Part shown: piece after piece, positions 1-6,890 of the stretch | Layout: each line of letters opens with the position of its first letter | Numbering within the stretch: position 1 is the first letter of the stretch | Origin: DTU098 sp964498525 | Lineage (GTDB): Bacteria > Bacillota > Desulfotomaculia > Desulfotomaculales > Pelotomaculaceae | Length of the DNA: 55,714 nucleotides | Direction of reading: 5' to 3' | NCBI GenBank assembly: GCA_964498525.1 | Contig: CAZCGU010000017.1 | Location: 1-55,714 of the forward strand | Program-made: the position numbers and the translations under genes | The notes under the pieces: generated by a model | The model's database searches: none | Told to the model about the DNA's origin: nothing | What the model saw: only the letters and a program-made list of their open reading frames with translations

Positions 1-1
1 A

Positions 2-397
2 CTGGACCGGGTAGACAGCCTTGAAGAGATTTTGCGCAGACTATTTAAATTTTCTTTTGTTATCAAGCAATTAACACCGGAAGAATTTATTCTTTTGAAA
101 TCCTGGTCAAAGTACGTTCTTCCCAAAAATCTCCCGGAAAAAGGCAGCCAAGAGATTATCCGTATTCTTGATGAAGCACGCCCGGAGGAGGTGGAAAAAA
201 TGATCTCCAATGTAGAAAGAGTAATTAAGAAGTCTATGGAAGACGCTAAAATCGAAGGAATTGAAAAAGGAATTGAAAAAGGAATTGAAAAAGGAATTGA
301 GAAAGTTGCCAAACAAATGCTTTCCGAAGGTGAAGATATTAGGAAAATAATAAGATACACCGGTCTTTCCAGGGAAGAAATAGCAAAACTTCAGTAA
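2..397 (+). CDS. C-terminal part of an Rpn-family (PD-(D/E)XK transposase-like) nuclease, 5' end outside window
   Basis: The frame is open from the window edge (LDRVDSLEEIL...) to a stop at 397, giving 131 residues of what must be a longer protein. The visible part is helical and charged, with a GIEK tetrapeptide repeated four times near residues 86-101, followed by an end of the form KQMLSEGEDIRKIIRYTGLS. That tail, a helical stretch with repeated short charged units and then a small helix-turn-helix-like 'TGLSREEI' segment, is characteristic of the C-termini of Rpn-family recombination-promoting nucleases. The catalytic PD-(D/E)XK core would lie upstream and is not visible. Family assignment rests only on the tail. 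The TTG at 32 is not a convincing start. Neighbours downstream are also accessory fragments. Confidence 0.6.
   Translation: MDRVDSLEEILRRLFKFSFVIKQLTPEEFILLKSWSKYVLPKNLPEKGSQEIIRILDEARPEEVEKMISNVERVIKKSMEDAKIEGIEKGIEKGIEKGIEKVAKQMLSEGEDIRKIIRYTGLSREEIAKLQ
257..304 (+). repeat. 12-bp coding minisatellite, four units (GIEK repeat)
   Basis: Four consecutive copies of ggaattgaaaaa, the last with one substitution, encode Gly-Ile-Glu-Lys each time. The unit is a multiple of three, so copy-number change keeps the frame. Such charged tails of variable length are common in Rpn-type nucleases. Confidence 0.85.
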
Positions 398-483
398 GTT
401 CGAAAGCATATTTTCGTAAAGGAAAACTTTCTTAACTTTTACAACCTCTTGTCCTTCCGTTCCCATATTGGTACCAGCCTAAT

Positions 484-519
484 AGATCCTCCCGGGCCCG
501 CAACGGCCTGAGAGGATCT
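484..519. terminator. inverted repeat, possible terminator after the Rpn-type gene
   Basis: AGATCCTC at 484-491 pairs with GAGGATCT at 512-519, and CGGGCC/GGCCTG can extend the stem inwards. There is no proper T-run, only TCTTAC, so terminator activity is uncertain. Confidence 0.3.
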
Positions 520-543
520 CTTACACTGAGGAAGCAAGGGGTA

Positions 544-572
544 GGAAGCAAGGGGACGTTATTTTTGCTTCC
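544..572. repeat. REP-like palindrome at the truncated 5' edge of the Rhs fragment
   Basis: GGAAGCAA (544-551) is the exact reverse complement of TTGCTTCC (565-572), with the loop ggggacgttattt. This 'GCAAGGGGACG...TTGCTTCC' format resembles boundary sequences of Y1-transposase (REP/RAYT-like) mini-elements. It abuts the point where Rhs homology begins, so an insertion or deletion here may have removed the 5' part of that gene. Confidence 0.5.
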
Positions 573-987
573 CTTCCCTTATGCTGAGAATAATCCGGTT
601 AATAACACTGATCCAAGCGGTCATTTTGTACCGCTTTTAGCGGGTGGTGCAGCGGCAGTATCAGGAGAAGCAGCAGCAATTGCAGCTTTGGGAACAGCAG
701 CAGTAGCGGCAACTGTAGAGCTTGCTGAGGAAGTCAAGGCAGCTTGGGATTGGTATTGGGCTAAGTATGACATGCCTGGTGATAATGGTGTAACAGCTAA
801 AGATTTAAGAAGACTTTTTAAAGATGAGATAGAATCCCTGGGGGGTTAAGAGGGAGTAAGAGAATTGAAAGAACGAACAGGAAAATCAAAATCCGATTTA
901 TTTGTACTTAAAGGAACAAAAGAAATTTATAGTATGCCTAAAGAAAAAAAAGAAGCCCCGCCTCAGCATGTGATGGATCTCCTGTAA
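565..987 (+). pseudogene. 3' remnant of an Rhs/YD-repeat polymorphic toxin gene with an in-frame stop
   Basis: The first codons after the palindrome encode PYAENNPVNNTDPSGH, the end of the Rhs-associated core motif (Y-A-E-N-N-P-x-N-x-x-D-P-S-G) that precedes variable toxin tips. An Ala-rich linker and a tip region (KYDMPGDNGVTAKDLRRLF) follow. A TAA at 847-849 interrupts the frame, yet the same frame stays open to 987 and reads on as EGVRELKERTGKSKSDLF..., a small lysine-rich end with a faint likeness to polymorphic toxin type 33 tips. I infer a single nonsense mutation in the toxin tip of a gene that had already lost its 5' end. The repeats, secretion and processing parts are absent. The annotated TTG at 565 is only the first possible start in the frame. 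The toxin type is uncertain. Confidence 0.65.
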
Positions 988-998
988 AATAAGGATGG

Positions 999-1669
999 GT
1001 GTTTAAGTTATTGGCTAGGAAAGATATCAAGCCTATAGAAGAAGGAAATGCTAGATATATTAATGAAGTATGCAATTCAATTTCGATTGCTATGTTTCAA
1101 TACGAGCAAATAACATGTTGCTATTCAGAAGAACCGGTATATATCAGGTTGCGACTAAATAAAAATGAAAAATTAATAACGTATCAGCAGATTTTAAGAT
1201 TTCGCTATATTGTTCCTAATGACAGAATAAATTCCTGGATGATATATTCTGGCGATCGGGAATGGCCGTTTAAAAATAGTAAGCAATGTGGTTTAATAAT
1301 AAGAAGCGTTATTTGGGACAGAAAAAACGATACAAAATTAATTATTAAGGGCAATCCAACTATTAAAGAGCGAAAAAGGTGGCCAACAATATACATTAAT
1401 AATATTTATTTAAGTTCTGGTTGTATTAATGGACTGATTGGTTAGATCTTGAGGTAATGTGGTGGTACGATTGGGGGCAGGTTATAACAACTTGGTCCCC
1501 ATACCAAATGATGAACAATGAAATAGAAATGCTAGTAATTAGGTTAAATGATCTATTGGAAGAATATAAAAAAACAATGAACACGAAAAGATATATCAAA
1601 TGGATTTGGATTACCTCATTCCTACTGAAGTATTTAAAAAATATACACAGGGTTATTAGCAAGGTATAA
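999..1669 (+). pseudogene. unrecognised AT-rich ORF pair, probable frameshifted immunity-type gene
   Basis: Two overlapping open frames run head to tail. The first (999-1445, GTG start, 148 codons) ends at TAG 1443-1445. The second is open from 1430 in another frame and reads WTDWLDLEVMWWYDWGQ before continuing to 1669. The acidic and aromatic-rich continuation right at the end of the first frame suggests one original gene of about 220 codons broken by a frameshift near 1430-1443. I recognise no family. The position directly after an Rhs toxin tip, the small size and the strongly AT-rich composition all fit a cognate immunity gene, but this is inference from context. A sequencing error could also explain the frame break. 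Confidence 0.45.
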
Positions 1670-1981
1670 GGTAATAACCAGGCTGTTATCAGAGCACATG
1701 TTTACCTGTATTAATTGATCTTCCGCGTTGTAAGTGTAGCTGTTTTCATATACCAATTTCCTGTGTTGGTCATCTGACAGGCCTTCCGCCTGATCAAAGC
1801 CTTCTTTAGCAAGGTAAAGATTAAAGCATTCTGCAAGATCAGGATTTTCACGGTCCATCTTCGCATAGCGCTTTATTAGATAATGGCTGAAATCAAGATC
1901 GAAATCCAAGCGGCTGCGCATCCCGTCAAAATATTCCTGAACAAAGGTCATCATAAATTCAGATGCGGTGTTCTTCTGCAT
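1634..1981 (-). CDS. hypothetical protein, unrecognised
   Basis: An open frame of 116 residues from ATG 1981 (a TTG lies two codons upstream). The product is acidic and probably helical, with the stretch DFDLDFSHYLIKRYAKMDRENPDLAECF and the motif LSDDQHRK near residue 76. The last 40 residues look less protein-like (NMCSDNSLVITLYLANN), so the gene may be truncated or frameshifted at its 3' end, which overlaps the tail of the opposing AT-rich ORF. There is no clear ribosome binding site. It lies between accessory debris and the conserved chromosomal genes. Confidence 0.4.
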   Translation of the reverse strand: MQKNTASEFMMTFVQEYFDGMRSRLDFDLDFSHYLIKRYAKMDRENPDLAECFNLYLAKEGFDQAEGLSDDQHRKLVYENSYTYNAEDQLIQVNMCSDNSLVITLYLANNPVYIF

Positions 1982-2129
1982 CTGCAAGAAATTTAGAAAA
2001 TATCCCTATGACCCCGTGGCTACCGCGAAGATCCAGGGACTCTTTTTTTTGATGTTGCGGCGGGGCAGTCATTTCTTTTCCTTTCCAGGCATATGAGTTT
2101 TAAAGGGTCCGGTGAGGAGGGGAAAAAAG

Positions 2130-2405
2130 ATGTTTTTTATAACCGATAAAATTGTTGCGGGCATGGCGGGGGTCCGGATTTTATCCGCCACCATCGAATT
2201 TACCGCCGCCATGTTGATGCTTAAATTCGGCAGGGTGGAAACTGCTTTTAAAATTAACTCGCTCCTGGCCCTGGTGGGCCCCACGGTTTTATTGACTGTC
2301 ACCGCCCTTGGCCTGGTGGGGCTGGCCGGAAAGATTTCTGTCAGCGGAATGTTTACAATTATTCTGGGAGTGGTTCTGATCTTTGCCGGAATAAATAAAC
2401 TTTGA
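2130..2405 (+). CDS. YqhV-family (DUF2619) small membrane protein
   Basis: 91 residues starting at ATG 2130, chosen because a strong GAGGAGGGG stands seven bases upstream; a GTG at 2112 would sit on the ribosome binding site. The sequence follows the YqhV/DUF2619 pattern: KIVAGMAGVRILSATIEFTA, then a small loop LKFGRVETAFKINSLLAL, then two more hydrophobic segments ending FAGINKL, so about three membrane helices. The family is found in endospore-forming Firmicutes and its function is not established. In Bacillus, yqhV lies near the spoIIIA region, but no such neighbours are present here. It stands alone just upstream of the pyr promoter. Confidence 0.8.
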   Translation: MFFITDKIVAGMAGVRILSATIEFTAAMLMLKFGRVETAFKINSLLALVGPTVLLTVTALGLVGLAGKISVSGMFTIILGVVLIFAGINKL

Positions 2406-2520
2406 AGCCCGTTCCGGGAAAAATCCCCTTTCCCCCATCCCGCGCCCCGGTCCGGTTCCCGCAAACGCCATTTTACGTGAACCCCGCGGTCTTCTTTTTG
2501 CAAAATAATCCCTTTTGCGA

Positions 2521-2549
2521 TTGACATTTTCTAGTTTTTCCTGTAGTAT
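2521..2549 (+). promoter_or_regulatory. sigma-A promoter of the pyr operon
   Basis: TTGACA at 2521-2526, a 17-base spacer and TAGTAT at 2544-2549 give a near-consensus vegetative promoter, placing the transcript start at about 2556. That is just upstream of the first PyrR-binding loop. Confidence 0.75.
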
Positions 2550-2572
2550 TTATGTAAACATACCCTTCAAAT

Positions 2573-2589
2573 CGGTCCTGTGAGGCCGG
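2573..2589 (+). promoter_or_regulatory. PyrR-binding RNA loop, site 1
   Basis: CGGTCCTGTGAGGCCGG matches the conserved core of PyrR anti-antiterminator loops (UCCnGnGAGGC framed by a short stem). It lies in the transcribed leader of pyrR. By the established Bacillus model, UMP-bound PyrR binds here and favours the downstream terminator. Confidence 0.8.
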
Positions 2590-2625
2590 TAAGGATCATA
2601 GAAAGGTTTTTTGACGGCCAACTAT

Positions 2626-2658
2626 GCCTGCTTACCGGTGGTATGCAGGCGTTTTGTT
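2626..2658 (+). terminator. attenuator terminator in the pyrR leader
   Basis: GCCTGC (2626-2631) pairs with GCAGGC (2645-2650) and is followed by GTTTTGTTG, just before the pyrR ribosome binding site. It is the terminator expected downstream of PyrR site 1. The T-run is imperfect. Confidence 0.6.
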
Positions 2659-2674
2659 GCATGGGGGAGGCATT

Positions 2675-3220
2675 ATGACCAGGGAAAAAGCACAAATTTT
2701 GGACAGGGATGGGATTCGTCGCTCCCTAACCAGGATTGCTCACGAAATTATTGAGCGCAATAAGGGTACCGGCAACCTGGTCCTGATCGGCATCCGCCGC
2801 AGGGGGGCGCCCCTGGCTGAGCGCCTGGCCCGGGAAATCAAGGAAATCGAAGGACTTTCCGTACCCGTGGGCATTCTGGACATTACCCTTTACCGCGACG
2901 ACCTGTCAACCCTGGCTTACCAGCCCCTGGTACGCTCCACCAATGTTCCTTTTCAAGTTTCGGGGCGGATCGTGATCCTGGTGGACGATGTCATTTACAC
3001 TGGCCGCACCATCCGGGCCGCCCTGGATGCGGTTATGGATTTGGGCCGGCCCAGGGTCATTCAACTGGCGGTGCTTATTGACAGGGGGCACCGGGAGCTT
3101 CCTATCAGAGCGGATTATGTCGGCAAAAATGTTCCTACTTCCAGCAGGGAGGAAGTTTCGGTGCGTCTGCAGGAAATCGACAGCGAGGAAGGGGTGGTTA
3201 TCCTTGAATTGCCGGACTAA
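2675..3220 (+). CDS. pyrR: bifunctional pyr operon attenuator / uracil phosphoribosyltransferase PyrR
   Basis: 181 residues, the usual PyrR length, starting at ATG 2675 behind GGGGGAGG; the frame is open further upstream but runs through the attenuator. The type I phosphoribosyltransferase fold is marked by LVLIGIRRRGAPLAERLA near residue 30 and by the PRPP loop VILVDDVIYTGRTIRAAL near residue 95. The family has weak UPRTase activity and binds pyr mRNA when charged with UMP. The cognate RNA loops are present both upstream of this gene and upstream of pyrB, so PyrR autoregulates and controls the following genes. There is no sign of damage. Confidence 0.95.
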   Translation: MTREKAQILDRDGIRRSLTRIAHEIIERNKGTGNLVLIGIRRRGAPLAERLAREIKEIEGLSVPVGILDITLYRDDLSTLAYQPLVRSTNVPFQVSGRIVILVDDVIYTGRTIRAALDAVMDLGRPRVIQLAVLIDRGHRELPIRADYVGKNVPTSSREEVSVRLQEIDSEEGVVILELPD

Positions 3221-3350
3221 AAAGAGCTGCTGTACCTGCGCAGTCAGGCGCCTGCAGTGACATGAGCTGAATATTCACCGGAATGCGGGCTCTACACCCG
3301 GCTGAAAGTTGTTAACGGGCCGCTTCCGGATTGGGTTCCACCTTTAAAAA

Positions 3351-3367
3351 CGGTTCTGTGAGGCCGG
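3351..3367 (+). promoter_or_regulatory. PyrR-binding RNA loop, site 2
   Basis: CGGTTCTGTGAGGCCGG differs from site 1 in one base of the core (UUC for UCC) and lies in the pyrR-pyrB intergenic region. A second attenuator between pyrR and the next gene is the arrangement known from Bacillus. Confidence 0.8.
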
Positions 3368-3401
3368 AAAGGGAGGGCCGCTAATCGTTTTCCCTTTTCA
3401 G

Positions 3402-3436
3402 GCTCAGCCCGGCAAACCGGGCGGGGCTTTATTTTT
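3402..3436 (+). terminator. attenuator terminator upstream of pyrB
   Basis: A GC-rich hairpin (GCCCGG / CCGGGC around the loop CAAA, extended by AGCC...GGCT) is followed by TTTATTTTTAT. It follows PyrR site 2 and is stronger than the first attenuator by eye. Confidence 0.75.
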
Positions 3437-3602
3437 ATCCCGGCCGCGCGTTTTTGGCCCCGGGAACGGATAATAATAGAATAAAGTTTAGACGGCCTTG
3501 TTTTTTAAGGGCAGCCGGGGGTTTTTAGGACGGGTTGCAAGATTGTTTTTTGACCTGTAACGCGTATTACACGCTTTTCATAAAAGCCTGGGAGGGGAGT
3601 AA

Positions 3603-4544
3603 ATGGTCCTCAGCAACAAAGACGTTATCGGCCTCCGCAACGTCCCGGCGGAAGAGATTAAGCTTATTCTGGACACAGCGGAACCGATGAAGGAGATTAT
3701 CCAGAGGCAGATTAAAAAGGTGCCGATTCTAAGGGGGAGGACGGTGGTTACGGTTTTTTATGAAGCCAGCACCCGGACCCGGACCTCCTTCGAATTGGCG
3801 GCCAAATACTTGAGCGCCGATACGGTGGGTATCGCGGCCGCCACAAGCAGCATCAGCAAGGGTGAAAGCCTTAAAGACACCGCCCGGACCATAGCCGCCA
3901 TGGGGGCTGATGTGGTGGTGCTCCGGCACTCCATGGCAGGGGCGGCGGAACTGCTGGGAAAGACCGTTAATGCTGCGGTTATAAATGCCGGGGACGGCGC
4001 CCACGAGCACCCCACCCAGGGGTTGCTGGATCTTTATACGGTAAGGGAAAAGAAGGGCCGGCTGAAGGGGCTGAAAGTTGCCATTATCGGCGATATACTG
4101 CACAGCCGGGTGGCCCGGTCGGATATCTGGGGTTTTACCAGGATGGGGGCCGAGGTGAGGCTGGCGGGACCGGCCACGTTGATGCCGCCCTGTATCGAAA
4201 ATACAGGCGCGGTAGTTTGCGATACCCCGGAAGATGCGCTGGAAGGCGCTGATGTGGTAATCGTCCTGAGGATCCAACTGGAAAGGCAGCAGGAGGGTCT
4301 GTTTCCGGGCCTGCGGGAATATGCCGGCCTTTTCGGGATTAACCGGGAGCGGCTGAAGCTGGCTGCCCGGGACGCCCTGCTGCTGCATCCAGGTCCTCTG
4401 AACCGGGGGATCGAGATTACTCCCGACGTTGCCGACGGACTTCAATCTGTGATCAACGAACAGGTTACCAACGGAGTGGCAGTGCGGATGGCGCTGTTGT
4501 ATCTTTTGATTGGAGGGGGCGCATCAAGTGAAACTGCTTGTTAA
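3603..4544 (+). CDS. pyrB: aspartate carbamoyltransferase, catalytic subunit
   Basis: 313 residues, normal for a catalytic chain. It joins carbamoyl phosphate to aspartate, the committed step of pyrimidine synthesis. Signatures are the carbamoyl-phosphate loop STRTRTSFE near residue 54, HPTQGLLDLYT near residue 138 and HPGPLNRGIEI near residue 262. ATG 3603 follows GGGAGGGGAG at suitable spacing. No regulatory-chain gene (pyrI) follows, which fits the PyrR-regulated Firmicute type. The end overlaps the pyrC start by 17 bases, implying translational coupling. Expression is controlled by the PyrR attenuator just upstream. Confidence 0.97.
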   Translation: MVLSNKDVIGLRNVPAEEIKLILDTAEPMKEIIQRQIKKVPILRGRTVVTVFYEASTRTRTSFELAAKYLSADTVGIAAATSSISKGESLKDTARTIAAMGADVVVLRHSMAGAAELLGKTVNAAVINAGDGAHEHPTQGLLDLYTVREKKGRLKGLKVAIIGDILHSRVARSDIWGFTRMGAEVRLAGPATLMPPCIENTGAVVCDTPEDALEGADVVIVLRIQLERQQEGLFPGLREYAGLFGINRERLKLAARDALLLHPGPLNRGIEITPDVADGLQSVINEQVTNGVAVRMALLYLLIGGGASSETAC

Positions 4545-5799
4545 AGGCGGCATTCTGCTGGATCCGCTGACCGGGGAAATGGCCGGGAAGGACGTCCTGG
4601 TATCAGGTGGTAAAATTGCCGGGACTGGAAGGGATCTAAGTCCCGGCAACGCCGTTGAGGTGCTGGATGCCACAGGCAAATACGTTGTCCCGGGGCTGAT
4701 TGACATGCATGTCCATCTGCGGGAGCCGGGTTATGAAGCCAAAGAAACCATCCTTACCGGTACCCGGGCTGCTGTACGCGGCGGTTTCACTTCTGTGGCC
4801 TGCATGCCCAATACCAATCCCGTTGCGGATACAGCGGCCCTGATCAAGTATATTTTACACAGGGCCGGGGAAGAGGGCGCTGCCCATGTCTTCCCTGTGG
4901 GTTCCATTACCCGGGGCAGCAAGGGGCAGGAACTGGCCGAAATGGGGGATATGCGAAAAGCTGGCGCAGTGGCTTTTTCCGACGACGGAATGCCTGTGGC
5001 GGACGCCGGCCTGATGCGCAGGGCTATGCAGTACGCCCGGATGCTGGGGGTTCCGATCATCTCCCACTGCGAAGAGCTGGAACTATCCTCCGGCGGCTCC
5101 ATGCACGAGGGCTATATGTCCACTGTGCTGGGCTTAAAGGGGATTCCAGCCTCATCCGAGGAAGTCATGGTGGCCCGGGAGATCCTGCTGGCCGGGGAAA
5201 CGGGCTGCAGGGTGCACATCGCCCATGTGAGCACCGCGGGTTCGGTCCGCCTGGTGCGGGAGGCCAAGTCCAGGGGGGTTCCGGTAACAGCGGAGGTTAC
5301 GCCCCACCATTTCACCCTGACCGATGAAGCCGTTGCCGGCTATAACACCTCAACCAAAGTAAATCCGCCGCTGAGGACCGCCGCCGATGTGGCCGCGATT
5401 AAGGAAGGGCTGGCTGACGGGACAATTGATGTTATTGCCACAGACCATGCTCCGCACACTGTGGAAGAAAAGGACGTGGAATACGACCGGGCGCCCTTTG
5501 GCCTGGTGGGTTTGGAAACAGCGGTGGGCCTGGTCTGGACCGGACTGGTGGAAACAGGTGTGCTGACGCCGCTTCAGGCCATTACAAAAATGACACTGAA
5601 CCCGGCCAGGGTTTTGAATATACCCCGGGGCGCCCTGGAACCGGGGGCAATTGCTGACATCACAATTATAGATCCGGATTTGACCTGGACGGTGGACGCC
5701 AACCTGTTTGAAAGCAAGGGCAGGAACACCCCCTTTCACGGCATGACGCTTAAAGGCCGGGCCTGCGCCACAGTGACCGGCGGCCGGGTCCGCAGGTAA
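4528..5799 (+). CDS. pyrC: dihydroorotase
   Basis: 423 residues from GTG 4528, chosen because GGAGGGGGC precedes it and the protein then begins VKLLVKGG, the usual dihydroorotase start. It closes carbamoyl aspartate to dihydroorotate. The type I dihydroorotase pattern is clear: metal ligands in DMHVHLREPGYEAKE, the cysteine-containing HCEELEL stretch, HVSTAGSV, TAEVTPHHF and the catalytic ATDHAPHT. It overlaps pyrB. In related genomes carA and carB commonly follow pyrC; here only a short open stretch resembling the end of carB separates it from pyrK. Confidence 0.96.
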   Translation: MKLLVKGGILLDPLTGEMAGKDVLVSGGKIAGTGRDLSPGNAVEVLDATGKYVVPGLIDMHVHLREPGYEAKETILTGTRAAVRGGFTSVACMPNTNPVADTAALIKYILHRAGEEGAAHVFPVGSITRGSKGQELAEMGDMRKAGAVAFSDDGMPVADAGLMRRAMQYARMLGVPIISHCEELELSSGGSMHEGYMSTVLGLKGIPASSEEVMVAREILLAGETGCRVHIAHVSTAGSVRLVREAKSRGVPVTAEVTPHHFTLTDEAVAGYNTSTKVNPPLRTAADVAAIKEGLADGTIDVIATDHAPHTVEEKDVEYDRAPFGLVGLETAVGLVWTGLVETGVLTPLQAITKMTLNPARVLNIPRGALEPGAIADITIIDPDLTWTVDANLFESKGRNTPFHGMTLKGRACATVTGGRVRR

Positions 5800-5800
5800 A

Positions 5801-5929
5801 GCAGATCAGGGTGGTTCACTGGTTCACGGGGGCTTGCCGCACATTATTGACTCAATCAGGGAAAATGAGATAAACTTTGTTATTGAGATCTTGAAAAACG
5901 GGGGGCAGTTTGTTGTCATTAATTACTAA
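5801..5929 (+). pseudogene. possible relic of the carB 3' end between pyrC and pyrK
   Basis: The 110-base gap after pyrC is open in one frame through to TAA 5927-5929. It encodes about 42 residues including GGLPHIIDSIRENEINFVI. This resembles the C-terminal MGS-like regulatory domain of CarB; the intact carB in this window has GRPNIVDGITNGEINLVI at the corresponding place. After that match the sequence departs from CarB (EILKNGGQFVVINY). The reading overlaps the pyrK start. I infer a deletion scar of an operonic carAB. The match is about 17 residues, so chance or convergence is not excluded. Confidence 0.5.
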
Positions 5930-6890
5930 GGCAGTGGTTTTGAAACAAATAAAACTTGCGCCGCCGTACCACCGGTTGACCCTGGCCGCCCCGGCAGCGG
6001 TCCGGCTGGCCCGGCCGGGTCAATTCCTGCATGTGCGCTGCGGAATAACCCTGGATCCCCTTTTGCGCAGGCCTGTCAGTATTCACGCGGTGGACCGGGA
6101 AAGGGGAGAGCTGACCCTGTTATACCGGGTGACGGGCCGGGGCACGGCCCTTCTGGCGGAAAAGAAAAAGGGCGGCGCCGTGAACATCCTGGGTCCCCTG
6201 GGCAAAGGATATACCATGCCCCTGGATGCCGGAAAGATTGCTGTGGTAGCCGGCGGCATCGGCATCGCCCCTTTATTCTTCCTGTTGCAAGAAACCGGCG
6301 CCCTGGGCCAATCAGCCCTTGTTTTTTGGGGGGCCTCCACCGGACAACAGTTTTCCTTTCCCTCGGCGCCGGGCCGGCATACCGGCGGGGGCAGTTCAAT
6401 TCTCCATGAAATGTGCGGACTGGGCCATCAAATCCTTCTGGCTACCGACGACGGCAGCGCGGGCTACCACGGTACAGTCACGGATTTGTTTGAACTATAC
6501 CTGAACAGTCCCGCCGCCAGGGAGGAGATCCATTCCCGCTGCGAAGTGATTGGGACGACCGGCGGGCAATCCGGGAAGGACGGAGAAACCGGCGCTTCTT
6601 GCGGCGGCAGTCCCGAAGCAATGTTAAATTTGACTGAAAACGCAAAGACTGAAACCTTTGCCCGTGTTTACGGGTGCGGTCCCGGGGGGATGCTGAAGAA
6701 ACTCTGCAGGATTATCCGGCAGGAAGAGATCCCCGGGGAGATCTCCCTGGAGGAGAGGATGGGCTGCGGTGTGGGCGCCTGCCTTTCCTGTGTTTGCAAA
6801 ACCAGGGAGGGTGAAAAGGACGGATTCCGGTACGGCAGAGTGTGCGTAGAAGGACCTGTTTTTGCCGCCGGGGAGGTGGTTTGGGATTGA
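5910..6890 (+). CDS. pyrK: dihydroorotate dehydrogenase B, electron-transfer subunit PyrK, with an internal insertion
   Basis: PyrK passes electrons from the PyrD flavin through FAD and a [2Fe-2S] cluster to NAD+. Seen in order: the flavin-binding barrel (GQFLHVRC, RRPVSIHAV, YRVTGRGTALLA), the NAD domain (VVAGGIGIAPLFFLL, ATDDGSAGYHGTV, YGCGPGGML) and the C-terminal cluster ligands in ERMGCGVGACLSCVCK plus a later Cys in GRVCVEGP. At 326 residues it is longer than the usual 255-270. The extra residues, about 50, lie between TDLFEL and VYGCGP and are Gly/Ser/Glu-rich (TTGGQSGKDGETGASCGGS). The start is TTG 5910 or TTG 5913 behind GGGGGGCAG. Its end overlaps pyrD. Confidence 0.93.
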   Translation: MLSLITKAVVLKQIKLAPPYHRLTLAAPAAVRLARPGQFLHVRCGITLDPLLRRPVSIHAVDRERGELTLLYRVTGRGTALLAEKKKGGAVNILGPLGKGYTMPLDAGKIAVVAGGIGIAPLFFLLQETGALGQSALVFWGASTGQQFSFPSAPGRHTGGGSSILHEMCGLGHQILLATDDGSAGYHGTVTDLFELYLNSPAAREEIHSRCEVIGTTGGQSGKDGETGASCGGSPEAMLNLTENAKTETFARVYGCGPGGMLKKLCRIIRQEEIPGEISLEERMGCGVGACLSCVCKTREGEKDGFRYGRVCVEGPVFAAGEVVWD

